DNA of 64,000 nt from Albugo candida (Eukaryota > Oomycota > Peronosporomycetes > Albuginales). The position numbers were made by a program, and so were the translations under genes. The DNA is taken from the NCBI GenBank assembly GCA_040437565.1, contig JBDOQK010000046.1, forward strand, positions 186,001-250,000, in the 5' to 3' direction. The notes below the pieces were generated by a model that saw only the letters and a list, made by a program, of their open reading frames with translations, searched no databases and was not told the origin of the DNA. Positions 1 through 12,326 of the stretch are shown one piece after another. Each line of letters begins with the position of its first letter. Position 1 is the first letter of the stretch.

Positions 1-690
1 GTGATGAAGTGCAAGGAATTGCGACGCAGTGCCATTAACTGCAACTAACTTCAACTTCAGTTTACTTAAAGGATTCTTGACATTCACAATGGGCTATACT
101 TGCACCCATGCTTTTCGTCATCAACTCATACCACAGCTGTTAATGATTTTGATCAGCATTGATGGCTGGTACAGACAACGTCAATTTATATTGAAGCTGG
201 GACCATGCCAATTGAAATAGCATTGAAAAGCATTTGCTGATGGGTGTCAGGATGCTTCCAATCATCGTAAGCGAGTGCTGCTAGCTATGTCTTGGCAGTA
301 CCAGAAATGAGAAATTCGTGATCCTGTGGAAGTGCACACGCTTGGTACGCCATCGTTCAACGTAGCGACTTGATCGAAGTTTGAGCATGTTACTGCTGCT
401 TTGGATGCTCCTGTGCATTACTGAAGATGTCGGATCTGACAATAGACAGGCCACAGTGCCAAAATCTGCCGTCAAGAAGCAACAGCACCACCACCAACAG
501 CACCAACAATACCCGCGGCACTAGATTAGCTATAGACTTAGATTAGGTAGTACAAAATTTGTAGAAACCGAAGTTTTTTTTGCGTGATTTTATTGTATCT
601 ATTGAGACCAATCAGAGGCCACAATTGTCATTAATTTATAGGGGCTGGGGGCTGATTACAGAAAAGGTGGGGGCCGAATAACGGTTCCTT
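1..690 (+). mobile_element. 3' part of a MULE-derived element (family Z), cut by the window start
   Basis: The segment resembles the element at 55.66-56.64 kb. It carries a decayed version of the same short reading frame (from about 90), a decayed zinc knuckle near 427-465 in which the TGHSAKIC half is still readable, and the same 3' terminal sequence around 640-686 (GGGGGCTGATTACAGAAAAG, then a GAATAACGGTTCC end). The left terminal inverted repeat is outside the window. The frame is interrupted by stops, so it is not a working gene. The family assignment to Mutator-like elements rests on the knuckle-bearing C-terminal domain and the long terminal inverted repeats of the other copy. Confidence 0.6.
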
Positions 691-3490
691 ATTTTATAGT
701 CACAAGCTTGTCGCGTGTTTTCACTTCTTTTTGCCGCTGTTGATACAGCTCGTTGTGCTCAACACGCAGCACCATGCAATCGTATGATGTAGGATGCGCA
801 AAACACATCTATCGCTATTCGCGACTCATCAGGAGAAGTGATCTTACGACGTTGTCATCATGTGACTTTACCTTCCATATTTACTTGAGCCAAATTGAGT
901 GCCATTAGTGACTAGCATCTTCTATTTGCCCGGAAGACAACTGTCTACATCGACTTCGTAGTGACGAATAAAATCTGCCGAAGCGCAGAATTCAGATCAC
1001 TGTTAGTTTTCAGCTGATGTTCACAAAGTAAGAATGACGGACTCCATCGAGAAGCGCACACCAAGGATATCACCTGCTTTATCGCCAATATTACCTAGAA
1101 AGCGTATTTGAATAACTTATTAAAAGCTGCAAAAAAGATAAAAATCTACCTCGAAGAGTCGCGCACAATTCGTGATGAATGTGGGTCTAACAGCTGGTGA
1201 GTACTCTATGCATAGCACTATAGCAACGCAAAACATTAAGAGAAGGAAACTTCTAGGACAGGCATACTGCATTGCATTAAGGTCCTACTGATATGAATTG
1301 TACAATCCTGATGCCGTGATCGCAACTTTCTCGGATCCAAACACAAGAAGTAGGTCGGAAAGGTAGAAATATAAGCAATACTTTCCGGCCCCTTGTCCTG
1401 ATTCAAGCAGTGTCTATCGATGCAATCTATAGTGCAGAGCTTCAGTCAGCAGGTCATGCTTTCAAGTTACGCAAAAGTGAGCAGGTGTAAGCCCAACCAC
1501 ACTTTTCGTTCTCAAATCCCCACCGTAATCTCAAGCATCTTTAAGAAGTATATGTGTATGAACACATTCGTGTATTAGCGCCAACTTTGCTTACGGTCAA
1601 AGTGATGTCTTTGATAACCCTGTTATCAAGGACGAGAGATCGATGCTGTAGTAACATAGGCAGTCAAACCAGTAACTCCAAAATAGGACATCATAAACTC
1701 ACATTATCAGACTCCACGAATCTTTTCAAATTTGGTTTTGACTACATGTACCACCGATCCATCACAATCGTTTTTATATTCTGAAATTCTTGGAGGGTGA
1801 ATTGCGCTTACACGTACCTTAGAGGATCACACATCAGAGTGGTATGCTGCACAAGTATTCCCATTCGGTGCCATCATGTCTGCAACAGACGTGACATAGC
1901 TTACACGAAGCACAAGAAGATGACCGACATACTATACACATATCGAACTTTTACGAAAATCGAGACACGTTAGACAGGAGACTAAATCAATGGAAGACTG
2001 CGAAAGATTGATAATATGCATCTAAGTAGGATTTGCATCAACGATAAAAACCAAATTGCGCTAAGGCAAAAATCGCAGAGCAAAGGATCTATAAAATGGA
2101 AATAGAGATGTCATAGCAAAGTGATATAAAATGCACACACTGAAGACATCCAAACATCGAATAGAGCGTAGACTGATGAATCATAAGTCGATGTCGGTAC
2201 AACGCAGACGGTAAAGCGAGAATGAGTTTACGAGAAGCTTGACTTGAAATCATCATGCAGTACGAAAAAGTAAGCATTATCGCCACATCATCAAAACACT
2301 TTTCCAGCAAGGAAGATGGTTGAAAAGAACGGCGCGACAACTTGCGAATCAGGCAAAGCAGTAGCTCACTCACCGTCCATCTATTACCGTTGTGATAACG
2401 GCCTCACAACTACGCATCCGTGAATTGTAGATGGCTGGGTAGAGAAAATATCAATAACTTCCGCCGTGATATTGTTCCAGTATCGTCTCAACTACTCAGA
2501 AGATGGCGCATATGTGGAAGATTAGTAAAAAACATGAAGCTGGCAAAAACGTCCCATGCAATGACGCTGCTTCCTGTTAGAGAGAGAGAAAGCACACACC
2601 TTACACGACGAATCCTAGTGCAATGGAGGAGCCGAAAAAGAGACAGCACAAAATAATTTAACTCATTTCTGCACGAGGCGCCCGATTTACTGCTACGAAT
2701 GAGCTGCTTTCTCTTTAAAATTAAGAAAATGCTGATTTTCTAGAAGAAGTCAGTTTCACGATAACGCAAGAAAAAGCACGATGGGTGTGACTAGTTCTGA
2801 CTTACACAAAACTGTAAGTGCTTTTCTTCCCGCTCAGACACTTTGGTTTTGGCATCATGACGAGTGACGGAGTAGCGGTAGCGTTTGTCCTAAAGTAGAC
2901 TAAATCTTTTCTGGCGGATAAAAAACGAAGCTACCGTCAATCGAACTCACAAACAGCGGCTGAGAGTGGCGGCATCTTTATGTATAAGTGTCGATGAGTT
3001 AGTGAGAAGCTTCGGTTCGCGCAATATTCGTGATCAGCCAGATTTGTTGCTCATATTGGCATCAATTGATCTATCATCACTATTTTTAGTAGCATGGATT
3101 CAACAAAGCAGTTCGCCGGCAAACACTACCACTATTACAACTCCGTCGATAACGAAAGCGCTTAAGACTCTTGAATGACGCTCAATGAGAATGCTCAACA
3201 GATAAAGACCCATAATGTACGATTAAGAATACATGTTGCGTAATCACACGGGAAATGAATCGCTTGTCAAACCATATGACTTTTTGCACATGAAAACAAT
3301 ACACATGAACATACATTTGCCTCGACATCGTAATCGAGCTCTATTATATGTTCACATTCCAACAAAGTGTAGACCTTACTCATCAACGACACTCTTGATT
3401 AACGAAACATGTCTCAAAATGTTGCAACACCATAACATGTGATTCAAATAGTGCATTTTTCGCCCTACAAAAATAACTGCTGAGGCTTCA
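691..3490. other. 2.8 kb without a recognisable gene
   Basis: Both strands carry only short frames (60-94 codons) with no domain I recognise, no clear splice-linked exons and no repeat shared with the rest of the window. It may be decayed transposon or gene sequence or the regulatory region upstream of the EGF-repeat gene. Confidence 0.5.
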
Positions 3491-3574
3491 GTGCCTTTTC
3501 ATTGTGCGGGTTTTGCGGTCGAGTGTCTGTTTAGTCGGACACATTCCTATTTTGATCATTTCACAATAATTGAA

Positions 3575-4699
3575 ATGTTAGTAAGATGGATTTTCATCTG
3601 CGTAGGCATCCAATATTGTCTAAAATCTGTCTACTCCGCATGTCCGAATAAATGCTCTGGTCATGGACGATGTAAGGCAAACGACGTATGTGACTGTATG
3701 CAAAACTGGAGCGGAGGTGACTGCTCACTTCGAGTCTGTCCATTTGCCCGAGCGTGGCATGATACAGCAATCGGGACCAATGATGCGCATTACTACGCCG
3801 AATGTGCCAATCGAGGTGTTTGTAATCGTGATAAAGGGCTTTGTGTTTGTGATGATGGCTTTACAGGGAAAGGATGTCGTCGACTGGGTTGTCCGGATAA
3901 TTGTAATGGCCATGGTACCTGTGAGTACATTGAAGATCTCGCCGGTGATTCGTACGATAAGCGCGTTAATGGGATTCCTGGGCAAAAGTATACTCTCTGG
4001 GATCAGGAGAAAATAATGGGCTGTCGTTGTGACCCAGGATTTCAAGGATATAATTGTGCTCAACGGATGTGCCCAAAAGGTGATGATCCCCTCACTCCCA
4101 GCCAGAATGAAATGATTCAGGCTATCGTTGTCACATTACCTTCCTCTTCAGCAATCGCTGAAGGCTATCTCACTTATTTTGATCCATACGGAAATGCATT
4201 TACGACCGGTGCAATCCCATTTTCAGCAGCTATGGATTGCACCACTACATTACTGACAGAACTGTTGCGTTTGCCCAATAACGTTCTCAACACAGTGATG
4301 GTCGAAACAGTTGCCTCACCGACCAGCTTCATCTCATTCGTCCGCAATGCACTAAAATCCACCACATCCACAGGCACTGCCAGTACATTCACGCGACCTG
4401 CCAATACTGCGATCTGTTTGATTCGGTTCAGATCGGAGCCTGGGACAACGGGTTTCCAGCATCTTTTCGGTTGTAATGTCAGTCCTCATTCCGCTAAGGG
4501 ACAGCATCCAGCCACTACAGGCCACGCAAGTGCGACATGCGCTGTCCACGAGGTCGCACTCGATACTTCGGGTACTCGTGCACTCAGCGAACTGGAGCCC
4601 TGTTCCAACAGAGGACGATGCGATCAATCCACTGGAACGTGCAAATGTTACACGGGGCATGTGGGTCTAGCTTGCCAGAAACAGGAAGCACTCGTATAA
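3575..4699 (+). CDS. Secreted EGF-like repeat protein
   Basis: 374 residues from the first in-frame ATG; the open frame extends upstream but without an ATG. Residues 1-22 are a hydrophobic signal peptide (MLVRWIFICV...). Four EGF/tenascin-type cysteine clusters follow: CSGHGRCKANDVCDC near residues 28-46, CANRGVCNRDKGLCVC near 77-95, CNGHGTCEY with a long insert closing at CRCDPGFQGYNC, and a last one at the C terminus, CSNRGRCDQSTGTCKC. Between the third and fourth is a Ser/Thr-rich region of about 150 residues with no domain I recognise. No transmembrane helix is visible after the signal peptide, so a secreted or wall-associated role is likely. EGF-repeat secreted proteins are common in oomycetes; the ligand is unknown. 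Single exon. Confidence 0.8.
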   Translation: MLVRWIFICVGIQYCLKSVYSACPNKCSGHGRCKANDVCDCMQNWSGGDCSLRVCPFARAWHDTAIGTNDAHYYAECANRGVCNRDKGLCVCDDGFTGKGCRRLGCPDNCNGHGTCEYIEDLAGDSYDKRVNGIPGQKYTLWDQEKIMGCRCDPGFQGYNCAQRMCPKGDDPLTPSQNEMIQAIVVTLPSSSAIAEGYLTYFDPYGNAFTTGAIPFSAAMDCTTTLLTELLRLPNNVLNTVMVETVASPTSFISFVRNALKSTTSTGTASTFTRPANTAICLIRFRSEPGTTGFQHLFGCNVSPHSAKGQHPATTGHASATCAVHEVALDTSGTRALSELEPCSNRGRCDQSTGTCKCYTGHVGLACQKQEALV

Positions 4700-4774
4700 C
4701 CTTTCACCAATATATTGAACGGCGTTTATCATCAATCAAGCACGATATCTTGGCAAACTACACATAGCGATGCA

Positions 4775-5687
4775 TTACTTTTTGAACCAGGAATTGTCAT
4801 CTTTTGATGTCCGCTCTTTCAAACTGTCTTTGATTTCATCAGGTGACTTTTGTGACACATCGCCTTTCAATTCGCGGGGTAAATTGTCCACAAATTTGTC
4901 ACGTAATTCACCGGCTTTGTTTTTGACTTGACTTGTCCAATCCTCTGCTGTCTCGTTGACTTGATTCGAAGCATTTTCGGCTTTATCCGAGACGTAATCG
5001 CGGGTTTCATGCGCTTTTTGTTCCATAGAGCGTTTCGAGTCTTTCGCTTGATTACGCCAATCGTCAGAGCTTTGACGACCTCGTTCCTTCCAATTTTCTT
5101 TAGTCTGATACGTTTGATTCTTCCAGTCGTCTTTATCTCTCCCGAAATCATCAGCTTTACGACGAGCACGATCTTTCACATCTTCCTTCCATTCGTACAA
5201 ATCGTCAGAAGTTTGACGTGCGCGATTTTTCCATGAATCTTTGGTTCGTTCATAATCCGAGCGATTTTGTCGCCCACTTTGAGACCATTCTCCTTCTTTC
5301 TCATCAAATCGATCTCTGGCTTCTTGTGTACGATTCATCAACGAGTCATTCCATTCCTTTCCCCTATCACGCACTCGAGAAGCGGCATCGCGGACGGTAT
5401 CCGCAGCGCTGTCCACCCAACTTCGATCGTCACGAGAGCCATAGCGATTGTTGTTCCGTTGACGTCGATCTTTGGCGTCCTGTGACGCATTCAAATGGTT
5501 TCATTAGCTCGTAAAAATGATCATATAAAATCCTTAAACTTACTTGAATACATTCGCGAAAGTCATGTGTCTCGTTGTCACAACGCGCGCGCTCAAAGGA
5601 TCCGCCCCACAGTTTGTGAAACCAATCGCCGTAACAGGCTTTCACACGTTCCTTCAGCTCCTCGCACTCGGGGTAATTCACGTCCAT
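4775..5687 (-). CDS. Twin-CX9C (Mdm35/TRIAP1-like) protein fused to an LEA-like helical tail
   Basis: Two exons: 5687-5544 and 5479-4775, joined over a 64-bp GT..AG intron (5480-5543) in phase 0, giving 282 residues. Exon 1 encodes residues 1-48 with C8-x9-C18 and C36-x9-C46, the twin CX9C pattern of Mdm35/TRIAP1, with the family-typical CYGDWFHKLW stretch. Mdm35-type proteins reside in the mitochondrial intermembrane space and chaperone Ups/PRELI lipid-transfer proteins. Exon 2 encodes about 234 hydrophilic residues rich in Lys, Asp, Arg and Trp in loosely repeating 11-residue blocks (KDDWKNQTYQTKENWKERG), like group-3 LEA proteins or apolipoprotein-like helices. A typical family member is about 75-90 residues, so the long tail is unusual. 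The reading frame is continuous across the intron, which supports a true fusion. It is divergently oriented to the PH gene. Confidence 0.7.
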
Positions 5688-5983
5688 AATGTATGCTTTA
5701 GGTGGAAATCGAAAAGTGACTGAAAGAAGGAACAAAAAGATTTTTGTGGAAGGTTCCAAAGGTTTTGAGACATGTTTTTCTTCCTGCACAAAAAGATATC
5801 CTTTCGCAGATGTGAATTTTTGGTCGTACAAGCGGTCGAGACGATCAGTGGAAGGGACTGCATCTATTAATGTTTCGCGATGAATGCGATGACAATCATG
5901 TCACAAATTACAATAAGCGATCATTGACACAAGTTTAGGATTAAGTTCCGATGTAAAAACAGTACATCTGATACTCCTTTTTC

Positions 5984-6205
5984 TACTGAATTTTATACAC
6001 AGTTTCACTGAATTCTACTGTTTGGAACATTTAGAGAATTGTATNNNNNNNNNNNNNNNNNNNNNNNNNNNNNNNNNNNNNNNNNNNNNNNNNNNNNNNN
6101 NNNNNNNNNNNNNNNNNNNNNNNNNNNNNNNNNNNNNNNNNNNNTACTGAATTTTATACACAGTTTCACTAAATTCTACTGTTTGGAACATTTAGAGAAT
6201 TGTAT
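5984..6205. repeat. Duplicated gap flanks (probable assembly artefact)
   Basis: The 61 bp before the 100-N gap (5984-6044) recur immediately after it (6145-6205) with one mismatch. The simplest reading is that two overlapping contig ends were scaffolded without merging. The region is the divergent promoter between the twin-CX9C gene and the PH gene, so its true length is about 160 bp shorter than shown. Confidence 0.85.
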
Positions 6206-6241
6206 ACATTGTAATTGTAAGAAACTGGTCAAATTGCTTAT

Positions 6242-7090
6242 ATGGCTGCGATTGGAATTAATTTTGGCCGCATGATGCGTCGCGCAACTTCCGATGTCGA
6301 TAAAGAAAGTCAGAATACGCCGCAACATGTATCACGATCGTCAAACAGCTTCCGTGGGTCGGAAGGATCAGATGAATCAGATATTCAAATGAAAGGTTGG
6401 ATGCGAAAGCAGAAAGAAACATTACGTTCATGGCCGCGACGATATTTTACACTGAATGGGAAGGTATTGACATATTTCGATAGTGAAGACATATCGCGGC
6501 CGCCACGTGGTGTCATCAAATTTATTGATGTCAGTTCACTTACAACAGAAGATAATGGATTATCGTTACATCAGGCATCCGGGAAAGAAGTTCGGCTAAT
6601 TGCAGATACACATGTTGCATACAGTGCTTGGCTCGCAGTTCTTTCAGCGGCTTTGAAGAAACCAGAGAGTAATAAGAAACCTTCCTGTAAGGATGGATGG
6701 GCGCATTGTCTGATCGAAGACGATGTTTGGACTCGATATTATATCGTTGTCAATAACGATGGATTCAGCTGCTTTGAATCAGAAGACGAAGACTCAGAAC
6801 TTGCTTTGTCTGGATTGGTTCGTTCTGTGGCTGAATGGGATGAGAAGAGATTTGGATTGGTAGTCGGATTGAGCAAAGGCCGTAAAATCAAATTGACATT
6901 CGATAGTACTGAAGAAAAGATGTCGTGGCTTCTATCACTGGAATTTGCAGTCTCCTTTGGGAATACTCGAATCAAAAAAGATTATACTAGGAAACTAGCA
7001 AAGACAGCGTCTATGTCAATGAAAGAGGTAGCTCCGACGACGTCTCCAGGAGCTATCAAACCAGACGCCGATGATGGTGTTTGGATCTAA
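6242..7090 (+). CDS. Tandem PH-domain protein
   Basis: 282 residues, single exon, start ATG at 6242. After a Ser-rich N terminus, residues about 50-140 form a pleckstrin-homology domain (QMKGWMRKQ, SWPRRYFTLNGKVLTYF, ending with the conserved Trp in YSAWLAVLSAAL). Residues about 147-238 look like a second, weaker PH fold (DGWAHCLIEDD, WTRYYIVVNNDGFSCFES, MSWLLSLEFAV). The C-terminal 40 residues are basic and low-complexity. PH domains bind phosphoinositides or proteins at membranes; the basic WMRKQ...RR pattern of the first would suit phosphoinositide binding (inference). No catalytic domain is present. It is convergent with the myosin gene, 149 bp between stop codons. Confidence 0.75.
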   Translation: MAAIGINFGRMMRRATSDVDKESQNTPQHVSRSSNSFRGSEGSDESDIQMKGWMRKQKETLRSWPRRYFTLNGKVLTYFDSEDISRPPRGVIKFIDVSSLTTEDNGLSLHQASGKEVRLIADTHVAYSAWLAVLSAALKKPESNKKPSCKDGWAHCLIEDDVWTRYYIVVNNDGFSCFESEDEDSELALSGLVRSVAEWDEKRFGLVVGLSKGRKIKLTFDSTEEKMSWLLSLEFAVSFGNTRIKKDYTRKLAKTASMSMKEVAPTTSPGAIKPDADDGVWI

Positions 7091-7239
7091 TCCTTATCGG
7101 AATCTATGCAGTTTTGACAATCACAGTAGTGTTAACATGCAGAAGGATACTTTCTTCCAATATGATTACGCGTACACTACAAAAAGGTTGCGCGAATGTA
7201 CCCATTTCCTTGCTACTTCAATGTTTACATAAATGACTA

Positions 7240-10200
7240 TCACTCTCGACCCAGACGCAAGGCAAGCAGTGAATCATTGTACTGATTGAAAGCTTCGTGA
7301 ATGTCGTCCTGAAGCTGCATCGCCAGAGGGACAAGTTCCATCTCAACATTAGCGCCAATCTGAGCGGATGCGCCAACTCGCGGCTGTAGAATGCGGATGG
7401 CATGAATCATTTCTTGTAATTCTGCATTTTGACGCACATCTCCAGTAGCGTAGAGAATCTTTTGCGTTAATTGATGCACTAGTTGCTCGACTTCACCAAG
7501 TTCAGATTCATTGAGAGGCTCTGCTTCCGCCGCATTTGCCAAAGCTTCTCGTTCTTCAGCTTCCCACCGCTTGAGGGCTTCTGCATACGCTTCACGCTCA
7601 CAAATGTCTTGAGTCCGAACTGTAAGACTAAGAAATCGATCCAAATGGATATTCAGTAACGCGTCCGGCATTTGAGTAAGTACTTGAGTCATGTATCGAT
7701 TCATTTCTTTTTCTCTTCTCACAATGAACTGCTCTTCTTGATTTTTACCAATCATCGAGGAAAATGGATGACGTTTTGGAAATCGAGGAAACCAAGGCTC
7801 ACGTTTACCGCGTCGACCTGAAGCAGCAGCCTTTAGCTCTTGATGAAGTAGATTGAAATCATTGTATCGTCCACCAGCAAGCCAAGCCGTCTTGGACTGC
7901 TCCAAAATATCTCGACCCCAAGTACATCGTAAAACGTACTCAGTGTATTCGTCGCCGTACTTTGCATTTTGCTGCTTCCGATGACCGAGCATTGTGCATG
8001 TGAAAATCCCACCTTTGTATGGAATCGGTGGTCCCGTTGCGAAGTCTTGAATTTTTTGCACAGGATTCACCAAATTCTCATCTTCGGCTGCCATCAAAGG
8101 ACCCTGAGGGGCTTCTCCGCCTTCGCCAAATATGTCTCGTCCAGCTTGAGCGAGCTGTTCGGTGCGAGCAAGATTACCAGCGACGCCTTCTCCTTCTTCT
8201 TTAGTATTATCATGAGCAGTCCAATTCAATTCTCCATTAATAAGTGTGTCTTCTTCCGTAACAAATCCAGCCACAGCTTGCGACCCGATCGCATCCAATT
8301 CACCAACTTTCCCGGGTGCAACGAGAAGATCTTCCACTCTCCCTGGTGTTCCCGAGACGGTAGCCATACTTGCTACATTATGATGCGTGTCAAGTGATCC
8401 CAACGTGGCCGTGGGGATCAAGTCCGTTTCTGGAGGAATCGTATTCTCAAAGTCCCGTAACCGTTGGAACGCTTGTATTTCTTCTTGTTGAGCTGCGTTT
8501 GTTGCATCAGCGGCTTCATTCGCAATTCTCGTAGCTTCAGCAGCAGTCAAAGAAGCTTTATGGGCTCTTTCTTGAGCCGCTACATATTTCTCCTCTTCGC
8601 GTCGCATAGACTTTTTGTATGCTCTTTGGATTGTGCGTGCGGCGATAGTGCGTCGTATTTCAATCAGTCGATTCAGCCGTTCAGCTTCACGACGTTCCTC
8701 CACGATTCTTTGCCTTTCTTCTTCCTGTCTGGCCAATATCTGACGTCGTTCTTCTTCTTCACGACGCTTTGCTTCTTCCAACGCGAGTCTGGATCGATGG
8801 ATTTGCTGGAATCGCTTCACAAAGTGACGCTGAGCCACCAATTTATAAACAGCAGCTCGCCATCGTTTCTTTGTCGTTTCTTTACGAGCATCATTCAGTG
8901 CCGCCATCCGTTCTTCCTCTTGCAATCTTTTCCGTAATTTTGCTTCTTCAATCTGATCGCGACGTTTTTCGGCTTGTTTGCGTCCTAATCGTCCGCGTAC
9001 TAGCGCTTGAATCTTGATAGTTGCAGCCACACGTTCAGCATGATGCTACAAAGATACGCGCTATCAATGGATTCCGTAATGACAACGCAATAAAACTCTT
9101 ACCTCTGCTAGACGCGCTTGTGTGCGAGCGTAGAGCGCTAATAGCGCATTTCGAGCCATTACAGCATACACTGCGCGTTTCAATCGCCTTCGTGCTCGAA
9201 TTTTTCGTCGTGCTCGATCACGGAAGGCATTCCGATGTCGAACAAATTTCTTACGAACTTGATACATTCGCATGGTCGCTTGGATCTTGAGGATAGCATT
9301 CTGTCGTCGTTTTCGATATTCATAAAGCCATAAGAATGCCAATTGCGCACGGATTTTCGCCGTTGCGTATCGCCATCGTCTTCGTGCGAGCCATTTTCGA
9401 AGACGAGCAACGACCCACGATCCCATCTTTTTCATATCAATTTTCAATAATGCGTCCAGAAGAGCAATTTTCCCCGTTTTGAAAAAGACTTTGGTCTTTC
9501 CAAGACGATACGCCGTGGGATCGACACGGAAAGACCATAATACTGCCTCTGTAAATGTGCGATCGCTGTACGGAGAAAACATTGGAGTCACCGATGGAGG
9601 AAGTGCTGGCTTATAAATCCGACAAATCTCGGCATATGGAACTCGTGTTGGAAGCCCCACTTTGAGAAGCTCACATGTGGCAAGCATTCCTGTGCAACGA
9701 AGCTGATCCACGACATACCCATTCTCAAAGATCCCTGGAGTCATTTTTGGGTTTGGTTTGATGCACCGTATGAAATTACATCGAGTACCATTCAACGTGT
9801 CCACTAAGGTTTGCATTTGATCGCAAAATTTCCCAGAAACCGTTTTCCTCCGCGAGGTACTTTTCCCGTTCGAGTTCCGTAATGTGAAGAGTTCTTTGAC
9901 CAGTTCCGATTGACTCGACATGACGAATTCTTCCAAATCTCGAGGTATTGAATCATTGTTTTTATCGATGAAATTTCCAATTGTGTATGGAACGCGTGTT
10001 GCAAAATGTTTGATCACAAACACAAACTTCTTGTCTTTTTCGTGCGGAGGAAGAAAATGAGCGTGCTGTTTGTGCGTTGAATGAAGTGTAGCATTCCATT
10101 TCGCATCGGATGGCTTTGGATTGCGTGCTTCCTGATCTAGAAGTGGAAGAATTCCATTCGGATTCTGAGCGATGAGATTGATACAATCTCGATTGTCCGG

Positions 10201-12326
10201 CCATGCGATGACGCCAACGTCAATGCCTTCCGCAGTGAACAACTCCTGTTCTGCAATGAAAACTTGCTGATTGAATGTTGCTTGCAGAGCTTCATTCGCA
10301 TAATTTATCAGTAACTGCTCAAAATCGTTCAGCTCAAATGACTCAAAGCCGAAAATGTCCAAGACGCCAATGTACGGAAGTGATTCTGTCTGGTGATGAC
10401 CGAGCGATCCATTGATTTTCTCCACGATGTATAGGAACAGCTGATTGTAGATGCTTTTGGCAATGGCATCACGAACGTACTTACCTTCCCGGGCGGTTCT
10501 TTTGATGGTAAATGTTTCACCGCGTGTGATCATATCACGCTGCGTGATTACTTGCAATAGTGCACCAGCTTTTACACCAAGCATTTCCGCACATGACGAA
10601 ACTGCTTGCTTGGAAGAATCGACTACTTCTCCAACATCACCGGCTGCACTCTCCCGGTCTTTGAAAATAATATTTCCCAAATGAAGTAAGCCTGATAAGA
10701 TCCGCCACAGCTGAATCTGAAGTTTCCGATCGATTCCCACAGATTGCAGTGCACTCACAACTTCATCATATAGAACCTCATCGTCGACATTCGGATCGGA
10801 GATGCATCCACTTTGATTCAAATACTGATACGACTCAATTGACCCAAGAGATAATTCTTTCTTCAAACTATCTTCGGCACCTGCCAGCAAGAAGTAAAAT
10901 ATATGAAAGTTCCGCTCACCGGGGATTTGGGCAACGATACGAAATTTTTCCAGTAAATATGTCTCAATCATCGCTCCACACAGCTCATTTCCAAGTTTAC
11001 TAGAACCATTCTGCTTAGAAAATTCTAGCTTCATAAACTTTCCAAATCGCGACGAATTGTGATTCCGAAGTGTTTTCGCGTTCCCGAAAGCTTCAAGAAT
11101 GGGGTTCGTATCCAATAAACGCTTATCCAACTCCGTAGCAACGACCGTACCACCCAATTGTTTGAGCTTTTTGGCTTGGTAATGCTCCCGCGATGTGAGA
11201 TATCTTAGAACGATTTTAGAGGTCTCTGTTTTCCCGGCTCCCGACTCACCCGATATGACGATCGATTGACATTGAGCTGGTGACGTAAGTGCCATTTGTT
11301 GAAAAGCGACTTCAGCGATTACATAAGGATGAGGTGGTTTGTTACCCATTTGACTCCTTATGTAGTCCTCGATGCGTGGCTCCACAGTCGGAATCAAAGG
11401 GTTTACTGCAATCAACACATTTGCCATCAGAGTGTATGGACGCAGTAGTGTACTCGATCGAAATCGAAGCGCCAAATTGTCTAGGATTCCAGCCTCATGA
11501 ATGTAATATAAACTTGTCATGTCATCTACGGTACGTGGATTGACTTTATAGAGATCTCCTATTTCACACAAGTCAATCATCTCTATCCCATACGTTGCGT
11601 CAAAAACTTGTAAGTGAATGCCATCGTCACTGATGTTTTTTATTTCGACTTGACGCCATACGAATTGCTTGTCAGGTATCCATATTTTCGCCCCTAATTC
11701 GGGAGGATTCTGCTTGAGAGATTCTTGTACTTTGGACGGGTTTCGACGTTGNNNNNNNNNNNNNNNNNNNNNNNNNNNNNNNNNNNNNNNNNNNNNNNNN
11801 NNNNNNNNNNNNNNNNNNNNNNNNNNNNNNNNNNNNNNNNNNNNNNNNNNNGTGTACTCGATCGAAATCGAAGCGCCAAATTGTCTAGGATTCCAGCCTC
11901 ATGAATGTAATATAAACTTGTCATGTCATCTACGGTACGTGGATTGACTTTATAGAGATCTCCTATTTCACACAAGTCAATCATCTCTATCCCATACGTT
12001 GCGTCAAAAACTTGTAAGTGAATGCCATCGTCACTGATGTTTTTTATTTCGACTTGACGCCATACGAATTGCTTGTCAGGTATCCATATTTTCGCCCCTA
12101 ATTCGGGAGGATTCTGCTTGAGAGATTCTTGTACTTTGGACGGGTTTCGACGTTGGTTGTTGACTTCCTGAACTCGTTTTTTGTTTTCATATACAAGTCG
12201 TTGTGCCACAGTAAGAGTACTTAAATCGATAGAATCGTTCGCTTTTTGAGGTCGAAATAGATCGTACGTTGGCAACGATGAAGATGTGATGCTGGTAGTA
12301 GTCAGCTTTCGCCCCGATTGAAACAT
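7240..12326 (-). CDS. Unconventional myosin with C-terminal PX domain
   Basis: Two exons split by a 57-bp intron (9046-9102). The repeat of 304 bp around the N gap (11448-12155) has to be counted once; then exon 1 (12326 to 9103) is exactly 940 codons and exon 2 (9045 to 7240) adds 601 residues, about 1541 in total. Domains: N-terminal SH3-like part (residues 73-125), motor with P-loop GESGAGKTET at 225-234, switch I NHNSSRFGK at 287-295, switch II DIFGFE at 522-527, and Glu469 at the TEDS position, so no phosphorylation is needed there. IQ-type basic helices follow across the intron, then a charged coiled coil, then a PX domain at about 1283-1415 (RYNDFNLLH, FPRFPKRHPF). PX domains bind PI3P-type lipids, so this is probably a motor for membranes or endosomes along actin. 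PX-tailed myosins are known from oomycetes. Confidence 0.92.
11448..12155. repeat. Duplicated gap flanks inside the myosin gene (artefact)
   Basis: Bases 11448-11751 and 11852-12155 are the same 304 bp on either side of the N gap 11752-11851. Removing one copy and the gap restores a single open myosin frame, which argues strongly that the duplication is an unmerged contig overlap and not a real insertion. Confidence 0.93.

Noticed and set aside
3491-3574. Upstream extension of the EGF-repeat gene
   Set aside because: It starts at GTG, not ATG, and would bury the signal peptide that begins at the ATG at 3575.
7969-8937. Long plus-strand frames opposite the myosin tail
   Set aside because: They are antisense shadows of the Glu/Arg-rich coiled coil and IQ region; no domain and no splice sites.
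9031-9063. Reading the myosin as two separate genes
   Set aside because: The break is a 57-bp intron with GT..AG ends and the frame joins exactly.
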